A stretch of 64,000 bases of DNA from Candidatus Kapaibacterium sp. (GTDB taxonomy: Bacteria; Bacteroidota; Ignavibacteria; Kapaibacteriales; UBA2268): positions 1,463,950 to 1,527,949 of the forward strand of contig CP058732.1 of assembly GCA_013414795.1 (NCBI GenBank), written 5' to 3'. Below are positions 26,867-36,334 of the stretch, in pieces (position 1 is the first letter of the stretch; every line of letters begins with the position of its first letter). The translations under genes and the position numbers were made by a program. The notes beneath the pieces were generated by a model. The model was not told the DNA's origin. It made no database searches and saw only the letters and a list, made by a program, of their open reading frames with translations.

Positions 26867-29086
26867 ATGGCTGTTGAAAAACTAACTACAAAGAAAAAAG
26901 ATAACTTGAGCGAACCGAAAAGATTGTTATCCAATCAATTCTTTGTGAAGGTACTTTTTGGGCTTGCAACTGTTTTGATATGTACTATTTTTCATATGTT
27001 TAGATTTTATCCCAGAGAAGATTTACTATCTTTTTCATTCCAGGAAGGAGGGATTTGGCCACATAGGACGTTGATTGCTGAATACTCTTTTCCAATTTTT
27101 AAAAGCAAAGAACAATATCTTCAAGACGTAGAAAAAGCCCGTGAGAGCGTGCTACCAGTTTTTCTTGAAAATCGGAATGCTCAAACTCAAACCATTACAA
27201 GACTGGATTCTCTTTTTCAGCGACTTCAAAATCAGAATTTTACGTCACAGGCGTTTGAGGAAGTTATACCAAATTTTCCATATAAAAATTCATTTATAGT
27301 AAGCGCCCAAGAAAAACAAATCGAATTACAAAAAGCGAAAAATTTGGTGATACGTTTTTTAGTAAATGCCTTTTCCCGAGGCGTTGTCGACAACAACTTG
27401 AAAAATTTTAAAACTTCGGAAGTTGTTATAGCCTCTTCGAACAATAACACCGAAAGAATTTTACCTAAACGCTTTCTCTACGATAGAGAGCGTTTAAGAA
27501 AAGAAATTCAAAGTCTTCTTTCGCCAAATTACAAAGAAGAAATAGTGGAATTATTCAATGAACTTGTTGCTCGCTCGCTGGTTCCAAGTTTATCATTTTC
27601 CGAAGAGTTGTTTCAAAGAAGGATTCAGATAGCGGAAAAATCTGTTCCAAGAACAATTGGCTTTGTCAAGGCTGGGGAAGTTATTGTTGAAAAAGGCAAA
27701 AAATTAAATGATATCGATGTATTGAAACTGAAATCTTACGAGAAGGTGAAACTTTTGGAGGAAGAAAAATCTTTTGTCTTTTCATCATTTTTTGGTTCCT
27801 TTTTGAATATTCTTTCGATTTACTCTATAATTTTTATTTATCTTCTTATCTTGCGAAAACGTATATTTGGTGACAACTTTCAATTTGGTTTAATTAATGT
27901 TGTTTTTATACTCGTTGGTTTGCTTGCCTGGTTAAGTGTAATCATACAAACCGATTTGCAAATTAGGTATTTGATACTACTTCCTTCAATTTCGCTTTTG
28001 ATTGCAATTGTCTTTGATTCCCGCACTGCTTTTTATTCTACTATTACATTTTCTTTACTGATTGCCTCGATACGGGGAAACGATTTTGAAACTGCTTTTG
28101 CATTAATGTTAGCTGGAATTATCGGAGCCTACTCTGTAAGAGACATTCAAAGTCGTACGCAAATGTTTCGTTCTATGGTATTTGTTGCTTTGGGGTTTGT
28201 TGTTCCAATTTTGGCTTTCTATTTTCAAAAAGCATCGAATCCCTCTTCTTTATTCGAGCAAATGAGTTTTGCCTTTTTAAATTCAATTCTTTCACCAATT
28301 TTTTCTTATGGAATGTTGTTTATTATTGAAAAACTTTCGAGCATTACAACAGATTTAAAACTTAAGGAATTCGATGACATAAATCATCCATTACTTCAAA
28401 AGTTAAGCGAAGTTGCGCCTGGCACCTACCAACACACTCTTTCGATGGCTCTTCTTGCCGAATCTTGTGCCGAAGCAATTGGTGCAAATCGTTTGTTAAC
28501 CAGAGTTGGAGCCTATTTCCACGACATTGGAAAGATATTCAAGCCAGAATACTTTGCCGAAAACCAAATCGAAGTTGAAAATAAGCACGAGTACATTTCC
28601 CCCAAAAAGAGTGCCGAAATCATCAAAGAACACGTCACCAAGGGTATTGAATTGGCAAAAGAGTATCGTTTGCCACCAAGAATTATCGATTTTATTCCAA
28701 TGCACCACGGCACCTCATTGATTAGGCATTTTTATGCGAAGGCACTTGAAGAATCGGAAGAAGGAACTGTCGACGAAAGGGATTTTCGATATCCTGGTCC
28801 GAAGCCAAATTCAAAGGAAACAGTGATTGTGATGATTTGCGACTCGGCGGAAGCAATGTCCCGTTTGCCAATAAAAAGTCGAGAGGAGTTGTCGCAGACA
28901 ATAGAGAAAATGATTATGGGTAAATTATCGGATGGTCAATTCGATGAATCCGATATTTCAATGAAAGATTTGAAGACTATTCAAGAAGTTTGTGTTCGTC
29001 TATTATTTGGAATTGCTCACCAACGAGTTGAATATAAAGACTTACCCCAAAATAGGGTTTCGAGTAAAAATGAAAGCCAAGAATGA
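26867..29086 (+). CDS. pgpH: 7TM-HD domain phosphodiesterase (PgpH-like)
   Basis: This is a 739-residue protein with one N-terminal helix (about 28-50), a long extracytoplasmic 7TMR-HDED domain (about 55-300), seven membrane helices (about 300-490) and a cytoplasmic HD domain. The HD motifs are YQHTLSMALLAESC (about 517) and AYFHDIGKI (about 549), followed by MHHGTS. Proteins of this build in Firmicutes (PgpH) hydrolyse cyclic di-AMP to pApA. The function is therefore probably c-di-AMP turnover, which affects potassium and osmotic balance. xerD begins 17 bases before its stop codon. Confidence 0.9.
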   Translation: MAVEKLTTKKKDNLSEPKRLLSNQFFVKVLFGLATVLICTIFHMFRFYPREDLLSFSFQEGGIWPHRTLIAEYSFPIFKSKEQYLQDVEKARESVLPVFLENRNAQTQTITRLDSLFQRLQNQNFTSQAFEEVIPNFPYKNSFIVSAQEKQIELQKAKNLVIRFLVNAFSRGVVDNNLKNFKTSEVVIASSNNNTERILPKRFLYDRERLRKEIQSLLSPNYKEEIVELFNELVARSLVPSLSFSEELFQRRIQIAEKSVPRTIGFVKAGEVIVEKGKKLNDIDVLKLKSYEKVKLLEEEKSFVFSSFFGSFLNILSIYSIIFIYLLILRKRIFGDNFQFGLINVVFILVGLLAWLSVIIQTDLQIRYLILLPSISLLIAIVFDSRTAFYSTITFSLLIASIRGNDFETAFALMLAGIIGAYSVRDIQSRTQMFRSMVFVALGFVVPILAFYFQKASNPSSLFEQMSFAFLNSILSPIFSYGMLFIIEKLSSITTDLKLKEFDDINHPLLQKLSEVAPGTYQHTLSMALLAESCAEAIGANRLLTRVGAYFHDIGKIFKPEYFAENQIEVENKHEYISPKKSAEIIKEHVTKGIELAKEYRLPPRIIDFIPMHHGTSLIRHFYAKALEESEEGTVDERDFRYPGPKPNSKETVIVMICDSAEAMSRLPIKSREELSQTIEKMIMGKLSDGQFDESDISMKDLKTIQEVCVRLLFGIAHQRVEYKDLPQNRVSSKNESQE

Positions 29087-29984
29087 TAATTTAGAAGAGT
29101 TACTTCAAGATTATCTTTTCTTTTTAAGTGTTGAAAAAGGTTTAAGCAAAAATTCTGTTGAATCCTACAAACTTGATTTACTAAAATTTCATAATTTTTG
29201 TGAAAGTAAGGGTATTAATGATTTTAAACAGATAGATAAGAAAACATTGGAAGAGTTTCTTTCGTACTTGAATCAAAATAAAATTTCATCATTATCCCAA
29301 GCAAGATATATTTCTTCTTTACGTAGTTTTTTCAATTATCTGATTGGACAAGGAATAATCGAAGACAATCCCATAGAGAAAATAGATAGCCCAAAGATAA
29401 GAAGGAATTTACCGAATGTGCTTACAATTGATGAAGTTTTCGCTATTCTTGATTCAGTTTCAACTGAAAACTGTACTGGAATTCGTGACAAAGCAATTCT
29501 CGAAGTGCTTTATGCTTGCGGTCTTCGAGTTTCTGAACTTATTAATTTGAAACAAAGAGATATTTTTTGGGACGAAGGGTTTGTTAGAATTTGGGGCAAA
29601 GGTTCGAAAGAACGAATTGTGCCAATAGGTAATTCTGCTTTAAATTGGATAAATATCTATATTAAAAAATGTAGGCATATGTTTGTAAAAGAGAATGTCG
29701 ACAACAAAGACATACTCTTCTTGAACCAAAGAGGACAAAAATTGTCGAGAATGGGAATTTGGAAAATAATTCGGCGTTATGCTTTGCTTGTTGGATTAGA
29801 AGATAAGGTACATCCACACATTTTTAGACATTCCTTCGCCACGCACTTGCTCGAAGGCGGAGCAGATATTCGTGTGGTTCAAGAAATGCTTGGTCATTCG
29901 GATATTTCCACAACACAGATTTATACCCATCTAACAAAAGAATACTTAATTGAAGTTCATAAAACTTATCATCCAAGAGCATAG
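29070..29984 (+). CDS. xerD: Site-specific tyrosine recombinase XerD/XerC type
   Basis: This is a 304-residue phage-integrase-family recombinase. The SAM-like N-terminal domain covers residues 1-95. The catalytic residues are visible: Arg153 (CGLRVSEL), Lys177 (WGKGSK), His250 and Arg253 (HPHIFRHSFATHLL), His276 (LGHSD) and the nucleophile Tyr285 (TTQIYTH). The family resolves chromosome dimers at dif during division. I chose the ATG at 29070, which starts a normal XerD N-terminus and overlaps pgpH by 17 bases, over an in-frame start 78 bases upstream. No second Xer gene or dif site was identified here. Confidence 0.93.
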   Translation: MKAKNDNLEELLQDYLFFLSVEKGLSKNSVESYKLDLLKFHNFCESKGINDFKQIDKKTLEEFLSYLNQNKISSLSQARYISSLRSFFNYLIGQGIIEDNPIEKIDSPKIRRNLPNVLTIDEVFAILDSVSTENCTGIRDKAILEVLYACGLRVSELINLKQRDIFWDEGFVRIWGKGSKERIVPIGNSALNWINIYIKKCRHMFVKENVDNKDILFLNQRGQKLSRMGIWKIIRRYALLVGLEDKVHPHIFRHSFATHLLEGGADIRVVQEMLGHSDISTTQIYTHLTKEYLIEVHKTYHPRA

Positions 29985-29991
29985 GTAGTAT

Positions 29992-32900
29992 ATGGGTTTC
30001 GTTGTTTGTAATGAAAGTTTTAGGAAAAGATTTGAGACTTTCTGGTTCGATGATTTGCTTGATAAAATCATAAATGAAGGTAATACAGAAGAGTTTTATT
30101 TTGTTTCTGCAACAAATCAACTTGCTTGGAATTTCAAACTTTCCTTTGCTGAACGCTACTTTTCAGAACAGAACAAGCCATTAGTTAACTTTACAATTTC
30201 AAATCTTGAGGGTCTTGTTAAAAGAGTTTTTGAAGCCACCAAGCCAAAGAATGTTGGGAAAGTACTTTCCGATTCCTATCGTTTTTTGATTTTTAAAGAG
30301 GCTTTCGACAGAGCGAAATTGCAATTCTTTCGACAAGCAAACGAGCAAGTTTCTTTGTATGTTATAAGATGGCTATCCCAAATAATTTTTGGACTGAAGG
30401 AAGACGGAATAACCATTGACAATTTTGAAAAAGAGATTCAGAGGGTAGACGAGAGATTGGTGAATTTGCCAAAATTTTTGGATACTAAATCGCTTTTTGA
30501 AGAATATCAGACTATACTGCAAGAAAGCAATTTGTTCGATATAGTTGATGCCATAAATTATTCTTCAAATTGGTTTAACGACTATTTTGAAAAAGAAGCC
30601 CAGACCAATCGAAAAATTCATTTGCCATTTTTCGATAGGAACAAAACATTTCTTTTCTTTGGCTTTTACGATTTCAAGATTCCAGAAATTCGATTTATTG
30701 GTAGCATTTCACGCTACGAAAATCCAATTGCAATTTTTTTAGATTTTGATGCCGAAAATGGTCCTCTGTTTGGAAATTATGTTGAATTAATTGAAAATCT
30801 TAAAAAGTATGGTTTGTATGCATTTGAAGTGGAGAACGAGAATGCGGAAACGAATGTGAATTTTTTAAAAAAGTACTTGTTTAATAATTTGAGTGGAAAG
30901 ACTAAACCAGAACTTGCCGAAAAGATATGTATCTGTGCAGTTGAAAATAGATATAAGGAAGCAAAACAAATTGCCAAGTTGTGTAAATACTTAATTGCAA
31001 TAAAAAAATATAAACCATCTGAAATTTGCATTACTACGAAGGCACCAGAAAGTTATGCTTCGTTGTTCCGAGAGGTTTTCCAAGAAGTTGGTGTTCCAGT
31101 TAATATTACCGAAAGATTTCGTCTGAATTCTTCTCCACTTGTCTTGTCAATTCTCTCTGCATTGGATGTTGTGGCAAAAGGCTTTCGCTTCAAAGATATA
31201 CGAAAGGTTTTGTTGAGTTTCTACTTCCGTTTTCTGAAAAAATCGGAGCAGGGTTGGCAAGAAGAAATTGACAAAGAAAATTTCTTGGATGTGGTAACAA
31301 AAATGAAAGGATTGGGCGGGGAAGAATTTGGTGGAAAAGAGTATTGGTTGCGACGATTCAAAACTCGCTTGCAAGTAATTGATGACCGAATTTCGTTTCT
31401 GAAAGCCACACCATATCCAGACCAGATGGAGTTAGCCAATCTGGAGAAAGAAAGAAAACAAGTCCAGAAGGCGAAAGAAGATTTCGAGGTTCTTTTAAAT
31501 TATTTTGATTTTGATAGCAAGGAAATCACAGTCGAACAGTTTTACGATATAATTTTAAACAAAATCATTAAAAGGTTTGGAGTTTTGAAAGTCTTGGAAA
31601 GTGTTGTTGAAAACCTCTTGGATAGTTTGCAAGAGTATGAAAAATACGACAAGATTGCAAAAATCGAAGAAGTCGAAAAGGATTCCCGAGCCCTTTCAAA
31701 GTTCTTTGGATTGTTAGAAGAATTTACTCTTCTTACGACTATTCGATATAAGGATAAAAAATTTTCTTTAAAGGAATTACTTGAACTTTTCAAAGTTGTA
31801 ATATTCGAGGAAAGATTTCAAATTTCAAGGAAACCGTCGTACGGGGTTACAATCACAACTATTGAGCAAACTCGAGGTATTCCCTATAAAGTTATGATTT
31901 TGTGTGGGGCAATTGATGGGGACATTCCTCGAAAATATTCGACAGAAAAGTTTCTCGGAAAGGAACTTGGAAAAAGCGAGCAACGACACTTCGAAAACGA
32001 ACGGTTGGAATTCTTTTTCTTTTTGACAAACAATCAAAAATTATTCAATCAAAATGAGCGATTGACTTATATTTTCTATCCTAAACGTGATGCAAAAAGA
32101 GAATTTATCCCAAGTCCTTTTCTTTTTTCTTTGTTTGATTTATTCCCAGAAAGAAAGGACGAGATTTTTTTTGATTTGACAAAACCCATAGTTTTTGAAA
32201 ATACCGACCAAATGGAATGGTTAAATGTCATTGCCTCGAACGTTGAAAGAAATTTGGTTTCATTGAATCAAGAGGAAACTCAATCAAGTAAACAGTTTTA
32301 TGATGATATCAATAGTATTTATTTTAAGAAAAACGAGGTAAATTATCTTTTAGAAAATAAGTTAACTGATGAAACATTCCAGTTTTTCTCTGGTTTGACT
32401 TCAAAACCCATTTCTGTAACATTTTTAGAGGACTACAACAAATGTCCATACCGTTTCTTTGTCGATAGAATATTGCGTCTTGAACGACCGCCAGTGGAAA
32501 TGGAGTTGTTTCTGACTAATAGAGAAAAAGGCGAAATACTTCACATAATTGTTTCAAACTTTTTCAAAAAACTTGCCGAAGAGACTTATCAAAATGGAAA
32601 TTATGAATTCATAATTGATTTGGGGAACAAAAAATATGTACCTGTCAAATTGCAACCCGAGAAGAAGGATGAATATTTCGAATTAATAAGTAGAATAACT
32701 TATGATATACTGCAAAAATTCAATACAGAAATAAGTCTTTTCAGTATTGATACAGAAGAGTTTATTTCCACAGAGCCTGGAAGAATTGGTTTAGTCCAAC
32801 TTTGGTTGAATTACGAGTTGAAGCGAACAAAGTGGGGATATTATCCTTGTTTTTTCGAGTTGAGTTTCGGTATGAATTACCAGGATTCCCTATCCCCAGT

Positions 32901-33435
32901 TGACATTGATTTAGATGGACAAAATAAAATTTCTTTACGGGGGAAAATTGATAGGATTGATGTTTTTAAAAACGGTGAAAATTTTGATTTGCTTATCATA
33001 GATTACAAACTGAATAAGTCGGAGGTAACCACAATTAATGATTGCCTTAGAGGAATTGCATTTCAAATGCCTTTTTATGCGATTGCCTTTATGAAATTGT
33101 TTAGTGAAAAAGGCTATGATTCTCCAATTGTTAGTTTGCTTTACCAGATATTCAAGTTTCGTAAAGACAACAAGAGAAAGAATGAAGATTCTACTTTTAA
33201 CTATGTGAAATTATTTGTTAATAGCGAGTCTTCTATTCGTCTATATTTTAATATTAAAAAAGACGAGGCTACCAAAGATGATTTTTTAGGTTGGCTTGAA
33301 GTTACCAAGTTAAATGCTTTGGATATCTTAAAGAAGATAAAAGAGAAAAGGGATTTCCCAGTGAAACCCCTTCGCTCGAAAAATGTATGCAGATATTGTC
33401 AATACAAGAGTATTTGCAAAATCGAGGTAATTTAA
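29992..33435 (+). CDS. AddB-like PD-(D/E)XK nuclease / inactive helicase
   Basis: This is an 1147-residue protein. The N-terminal two thirds resemble the helicase-like part of AddB, but I see no Walker A GxGKT, so ATPase activity is unlikely. The C-terminal nuclease domain (about 815-1147) has GKIDRID and LLIIDYKLNK, the Asp and Asp-x-Lys of the PD-(D/E)XK site. Four cysteines, one in NKCPYRFF (about 818) and three in VCRYCQYKSIC at the end, match the iron-sulfur staple of AddB. The family works with an AddA helicase in double-strand break repair, but no AddA gene is seen. It follows xerD by 7 bases and ends at the stop codon of the convergent peroxidase gene. Confidence 0.85.
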   Translation: MGFVVCNESFRKRFETFWFDDLLDKIINEGNTEEFYFVSATNQLAWNFKLSFAERYFSEQNKPLVNFTISNLEGLVKRVFEATKPKNVGKVLSDSYRFLIFKEAFDRAKLQFFRQANEQVSLYVIRWLSQIIFGLKEDGITIDNFEKEIQRVDERLVNLPKFLDTKSLFEEYQTILQESNLFDIVDAINYSSNWFNDYFEKEAQTNRKIHLPFFDRNKTFLFFGFYDFKIPEIRFIGSISRYENPIAIFLDFDAENGPLFGNYVELIENLKKYGLYAFEVENENAETNVNFLKKYLFNNLSGKTKPELAEKICICAVENRYKEAKQIAKLCKYLIAIKKYKPSEICITTKAPESYASLFREVFQEVGVPVNITERFRLNSSPLVLSILSALDVVAKGFRFKDIRKVLLSFYFRFLKKSEQGWQEEIDKENFLDVVTKMKGLGGEEFGGKEYWLRRFKTRLQVIDDRISFLKATPYPDQMELANLEKERKQVQKAKEDFEVLLNYFDFDSKEITVEQFYDIILNKIIKRFGVLKVLESVVENLLDSLQEYEKYDKIAKIEEVEKDSRALSKFFGLLEEFTLLTTIRYKDKKFSLKELLELFKVVIFEERFQISRKPSYGVTITTIEQTRGIPYKVMILCGAIDGDIPRKYSTEKFLGKELGKSEQRHFENERLEFFFFLTNNQKLFNQNERLTYIFYPKRDAKREFIPSPFLFSLFDLFPERKDEIFFDLTKPIVFENTDQMEWLNVIASNVERNLVSLNQEETQSSKQFYDDINSIYFKKNEVNYLLENKLTDETFQFFSGLTSKPISVTFLEDYNKCPYRFFVDRILRLERPPVEMELFLTNREKGEILHIIVSNFFKKLAEETYQNGNYEFIIDLGNKKYVPVKLQPEKKDEYFELISRITYDILQKFNTEISLFSIDTEEFISTEPGRIGLVQLWLNYELKRTKWGYYPCFFELSFGMNYQDSLSPVDIDLDGQNKISLRGKIDRIDVFKNGENFDLLIIDYKLNKSEVTTINDCLRGIAFQMPFYAIAFMKLFSEKGYDSPIVSLLYQIFKFRKDNKRKNEDSTFNYVKLFVNSESSIRLYFNIKKDEATKDDFLGWLEVTKLNALDILKKIKEKRDFPVKPLRSKNVCRYCQYKSICKIEVI

Positions 33436-34005
33436 CTAATTGGAATTAAGCAATTTTTCGATGTCCTTCTCAATACTTTCTGGTGTGGTTTGAGGTGCAT
33501 ACCGTTCCACAACATTGCCTTGCTTATCGATAAGGAACTTGGTGAAGTTCCATTTGATGTCTTTTGTTCCCATTAGACCAGGTTTAGCCTCTTTGAGGAA
33601 ATTGTACAGAGGATGTGCATTGGGACCGTTGACATCAATCTTGTCGAAAAGTTTAAATGTAACATTGTATTTGGTGGAGCAGAAATTCTTGATTTCTTCA
33701 TTTGAACCAGGTTCCTGGTTTCCAAATTGATTACAAGGAAATGCCAAGATTTCGAAACCTTTGCTCTTGTACTTTTTGTAGAGTTTCTCCAAACCTTCAT
33801 ATTGTGGTGTAAAACCACATTTGCTTGCGACATTAACAATTAAAAGGACTTTTCCTTTAAAATCATTAAGTTTCACTGGTTTTTTGTCGATGTCGAGAAG
33901 CGTGAGATTTAAGTTATATATATTCATATCTTTTGCCAGAAGAAAGTTAAACAAACTAATTGTCAAAAAGCCTAATAGAAAAATTTTGAAAGTTCTCAAT
34001 TTCAT
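33436..34005 (-). CDS. Glutathione peroxidase-family thiol peroxidase, exported
   Basis: This is a 189-residue protein with an N-terminal hydrophobic signal (residues 1-24). The catalytic Cys63 lies in [12 protein letters not shown]. The other family residues are the Gln in [12 protein letters not shown] (about 93) and the Trp-Asn in IKWNFTKFL. It uses Cys, not selenocysteine, and contains the extra Cys typical of thioredoxin-dependent enzymes of this family. It should reduce hydrogen peroxide or lipid peroxides in the periplasm. The gene has its own GGAGG-type site and lies downstream of the DUF1015 terminator. Confidence 0.92.
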   Translation of the reverse strand: MKLRTFKIFLLGFLTISLFNFLLAKDMNIYNLNLTLLDIDKKPVKLNDFKGKVLLIVNVASKCGFTPQYEGLEKLYKKYKSKGFEILAFPCNQFGNQEPGSNEEIKNFCSTKYNVTFKLFDKIDVNGPNAHPLYNFLKEAKPGLMGTKDIKWNFTKFLIDKQGNVVERYAPQTTPESIEKDIEKLLNSN

Positions 34006-34054
34006 TTTAGCCTCCGTTAAAAAAATATTAGACGATTGATGATTAAGATATTTT

Positions 34055-34083
34055 AAAAAAAAGGGGAGATATTTCTCCCCTTT
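34055..34083 (-). terminator. Intrinsic terminator of the DUF1015 gene
   Basis: The stem AAAGGGGAGA/TCTCCCCTTT with a 4-base loop is followed on the minus strand by eight Ts. It lies 34 bases after the stop codon of the DUF1015 gene and ends the serA-DUF1015 unit. Confidence 0.88.
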
Positions 34084-34116
34084 ATAGCATTATACAGCAT
34101 TAAACAAGAAATTAAA

Positions 34117-35358
34117 TCAATCGAGAAAATGAACGAAAAGACCATCCTTCAACTTTGGCTCGAACCAGGTGGATTTCGGTGGCATAATTTTCCCAGCGTC
34201 AGCAATTTGCATAAGTTCATCGATTGATGTGGGATACATAGCGAAAGCCACAGCCCAATCGCCAGAATTCACTCGTTTTTCGAGTTCTTCAAGACCGCGT
34301 ATACCACCAATAAAGTCTATTCTTTTCGAAGTGCGCGGGTCGTCTATTCCCAAGATTGGTGCAAGGATGTGATTTTGCAAAATGGAAATGTCGAGTCGTT
34401 CAACAGGGTCATCGTTTTTAAAGTATTCAGGTTTAATGGTTAATTTATACCATTTTCCATCGAGATACATACCAATTTCGCCTTTTTTTGTAGGTTTGAA
34501 TCTACTGTTTTGTTCTTCAATATCAACGATTTTAGAGATTTTGTTGATAAATTCTTCCTTTGTGTTTCCATTCAAATCTTTTACAACGCGATTGTAATCC
34601 ATAATCATAAGATGGCTTGCTGGGAAAAGCACAGCAAGGAAGTAGTTGTATTCTTCGTCGCCACGATGATTAGGATTGGCTTGCTGTCGTTCTCTACCAA
34701 CTATTGCAGCAGCAGCCGAACGATGGTGACCATCGGCAACATAAAAACAATCCATTCTCTCAAAAATATTTTGGATTTTGTCTATCGTTTCTTTATCTTT
34801 AATAACCCAAACTCGTTGACGAACGTTATCCTCTGAAATAAAATCATAGATTGGCTGGGTTTCAATAATTTTGGCAACGATAGAATCGATTTCGGGATTA
34901 TCGCGATAGGTTAGGAAAATTGGTCCAGTATGAGCATTGGTAACACGAACGTGATTGCAACGGTCTTCTTCTTTATCTTTGCGTGTTTTTTCGTGTTTCT
35001 TGATTTTGTCGTTCCAGTAATCATCGACCGAAGCACAACCAACCAAGCCAATTTGGGTTCGGTTGCCCATTGTTTGTGCCCAAAGATAAAAATATGGTTC
35101 TGGATCTTGCTCTAAAATTCCATCAGATATGAACTTCATTAAGTTTTCGCGTCCTTTTTCATATACTCTTGGGTCGTACAAATCTATTGATGGGTCAAGA
35201 TCGATTTCTGGTTTACCGACGTGGAGAAAAGACAATGGATTATCTTTCGCTTCGATGCGTGCCTCTTCCGATGAGAGCACATCATAGGGTTTTGCAGCAA
35301 CTTTCGCTGCAAACTCTGGCTTCGGACGATACGCTTTGAAAGGCTTGAAAACTGGCAT
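34117..35358 (-). CDS. DUF1015 family protein
   Basis: This is a 413-residue cytoplasmic protein. I chose the start MPVFKPFKAYRP because the family begins this way and an AAAGGTGGAA site precedes it. A longer frame upstream would overlap serA. The conserved core includes KPYDVLS near the N-terminus and YVADGHHRSAAA (about 207-218). DGHHR-type motifs also occur in ParB-fold free-serine kinases (SbnI/SerK). The gene starts 10 bases after serA, so the two are co-transcribed. A role in serine or phosphoserine metabolism is my inference; no biochemical function is established for this subgroup as far as I know. Confidence 0.85.
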   Translation of the reverse strand: MPVFKPFKAYRPKPEFAAKVAAKPYDVLSSEEARIEAKDNPLSFLHVGKPEIDLDPSIDLYDPRVYEKGRENLMKFISDGILEQDPEPYFYLWAQTMGNRTQIGLVGCASVDDYWNDKIKKHEKTRKDKEEDRCNHVRVTNAHTGPIFLTYRDNPEIDSIVAKIIETQPIYDFISEDNVRQRVWVIKDKETIDKIQNIFERMDCFYVADGHHRSAAAAIVGRERQQANPNHRGDEEYNYFLAVLFPASHLMIMDYNRVVKDLNGNTKEEFINKISKIVDIEEQNSRFKPTKKGEIGMYLDGKWYKLTIKPEYFKNDDPVERLDISILQNHILAPILGIDDPRTSKRIDFIGGIRGLEELEKRVNSGDWAVAFAMYPTSIDELMQIADAGKIMPPKSTWFEPKLKDGLFVHFLD

Positions 35359-35368
35359 TGTTCCACCT

Positions 35369-36280
35369 TTAATATTTTGATAATGCTTCAACAACTTTCT
35401 GGGCAATTTCGATTCCAACTCTTTCCTGTGCCTCGATAGTTGAGGCTCCGATGTGTGGAGTAACCGATACTCTTGGGTGATTAATTAGTTCCATTTGCGC
35501 TTCTGTGGGTGGTTCATTTTCAAATACATCGATACCAGCGGCAAGAACGGTTCCGTTATTTAGAGCCTCGAGTAAATCTTTTTCGGAAACGACACCACCA
35601 CGAGCACAGTTTATGATCACAACGCCCTTCTTCATCTTTTCAAATTCTGGTTTCGCGATTGCTGGCGGTTCTCCTTTGATTTTGGGTAAATGCAAAGATA
35701 TAATATCTGAACGGGAAAGAAGTTCATCTTTGCTAACAAGTTCAACATTTAAATCTGTTGAAGTAACATAGGGGTCGTATGCCAAAACTTTCATTTGCAA
35801 ACCAATAGCACGTTTTGCTACTTCTTTGCCAATGTTTCCAAGTCCAATTATGCCAAGAGTTTTTCCTGTAAGTTCAAAACCTTTGGAATATTCCTTTTTG
35901 GGCCATTTGCCTTGTCGCATTTCGATATTGCTTAAATTCAAAAAGCGAGCAACAGCAAACATATGGGCAATTGCAAGTTCTGCAACAGAAATTGCGGAGG
36001 CACCAGGAGTATTCAAAATTTCAATCCCTTTCGATTTCGCATATTCAACATCGATGTTGTCCAGACCAACACCACCACGAGCGATGACTTTTAAATTCTT
36101 GCCAGCGTCGATGACATCTTTAGTAACTTTTGTTGCAGAACGAACGATTATTGCATCATATTCTCCGATTTGTGCAATTAATTCTTCTGGGTTTAATTTT
36201 TGGATTGTTAAAGTGTGACCAGCATTACGGAGAATTTCTTCTCCTTTTTTGTCGATTCCATCAGTGATAATTATTTTCAT
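35369..36280 (-). CDS. serA: D-3-phosphoglycerate dehydrogenase, short form
   Basis: This is a 303-residue NAD-dependent dehydrogenase that makes 3-phosphohydroxypyruvate, the first step of serine synthesis. The dinucleotide motif is GLGNIG (146-151), and the catalytic residues are Arg227 (NCARGG), the Glu in DVFENEPP (about 254-256) and His276 (TPHIGAST). It lacks the C-terminal ACT or ASB domain, so it is the short type without the common serine feedback domain. I chose MKIIITDG with a GGAGGAAAA site over an earlier in-frame start. The partner serC lies 21 kb away at 57743. Confidence 0.93.
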   Translation of the reverse strand: MKIIITDGIDKKGEEILRNAGHTLTIQKLNPEELIAQIGEYDAIIVRSATKVTKDVIDAGKNLKVIARGGVGLDNIDVEYAKSKGIEILNTPGASAISVAELAIAHMFAVARFLNLSNIEMRQGKWPKKEYSKGFELTGKTLGIIGLGNIGKEVAKRAIGLQMKVLAYDPYVTSTDLNVELVSKDELLSRSDIISLHLPKIKGEPPAIAKPEFEKMKKGVVIINCARGGVVSEKDLLEALNNGTVLAAGIDVFENEPPTEAQMELINHPRVSVTPHIGASTIEAQERVGIEIAQKVVEALSKY

Positions 36281-36334
36281 TTTTCCTCCAAATAAAGTAA
36301 GAAAATACAAAATTAACAACAAACGATGAAAAGA

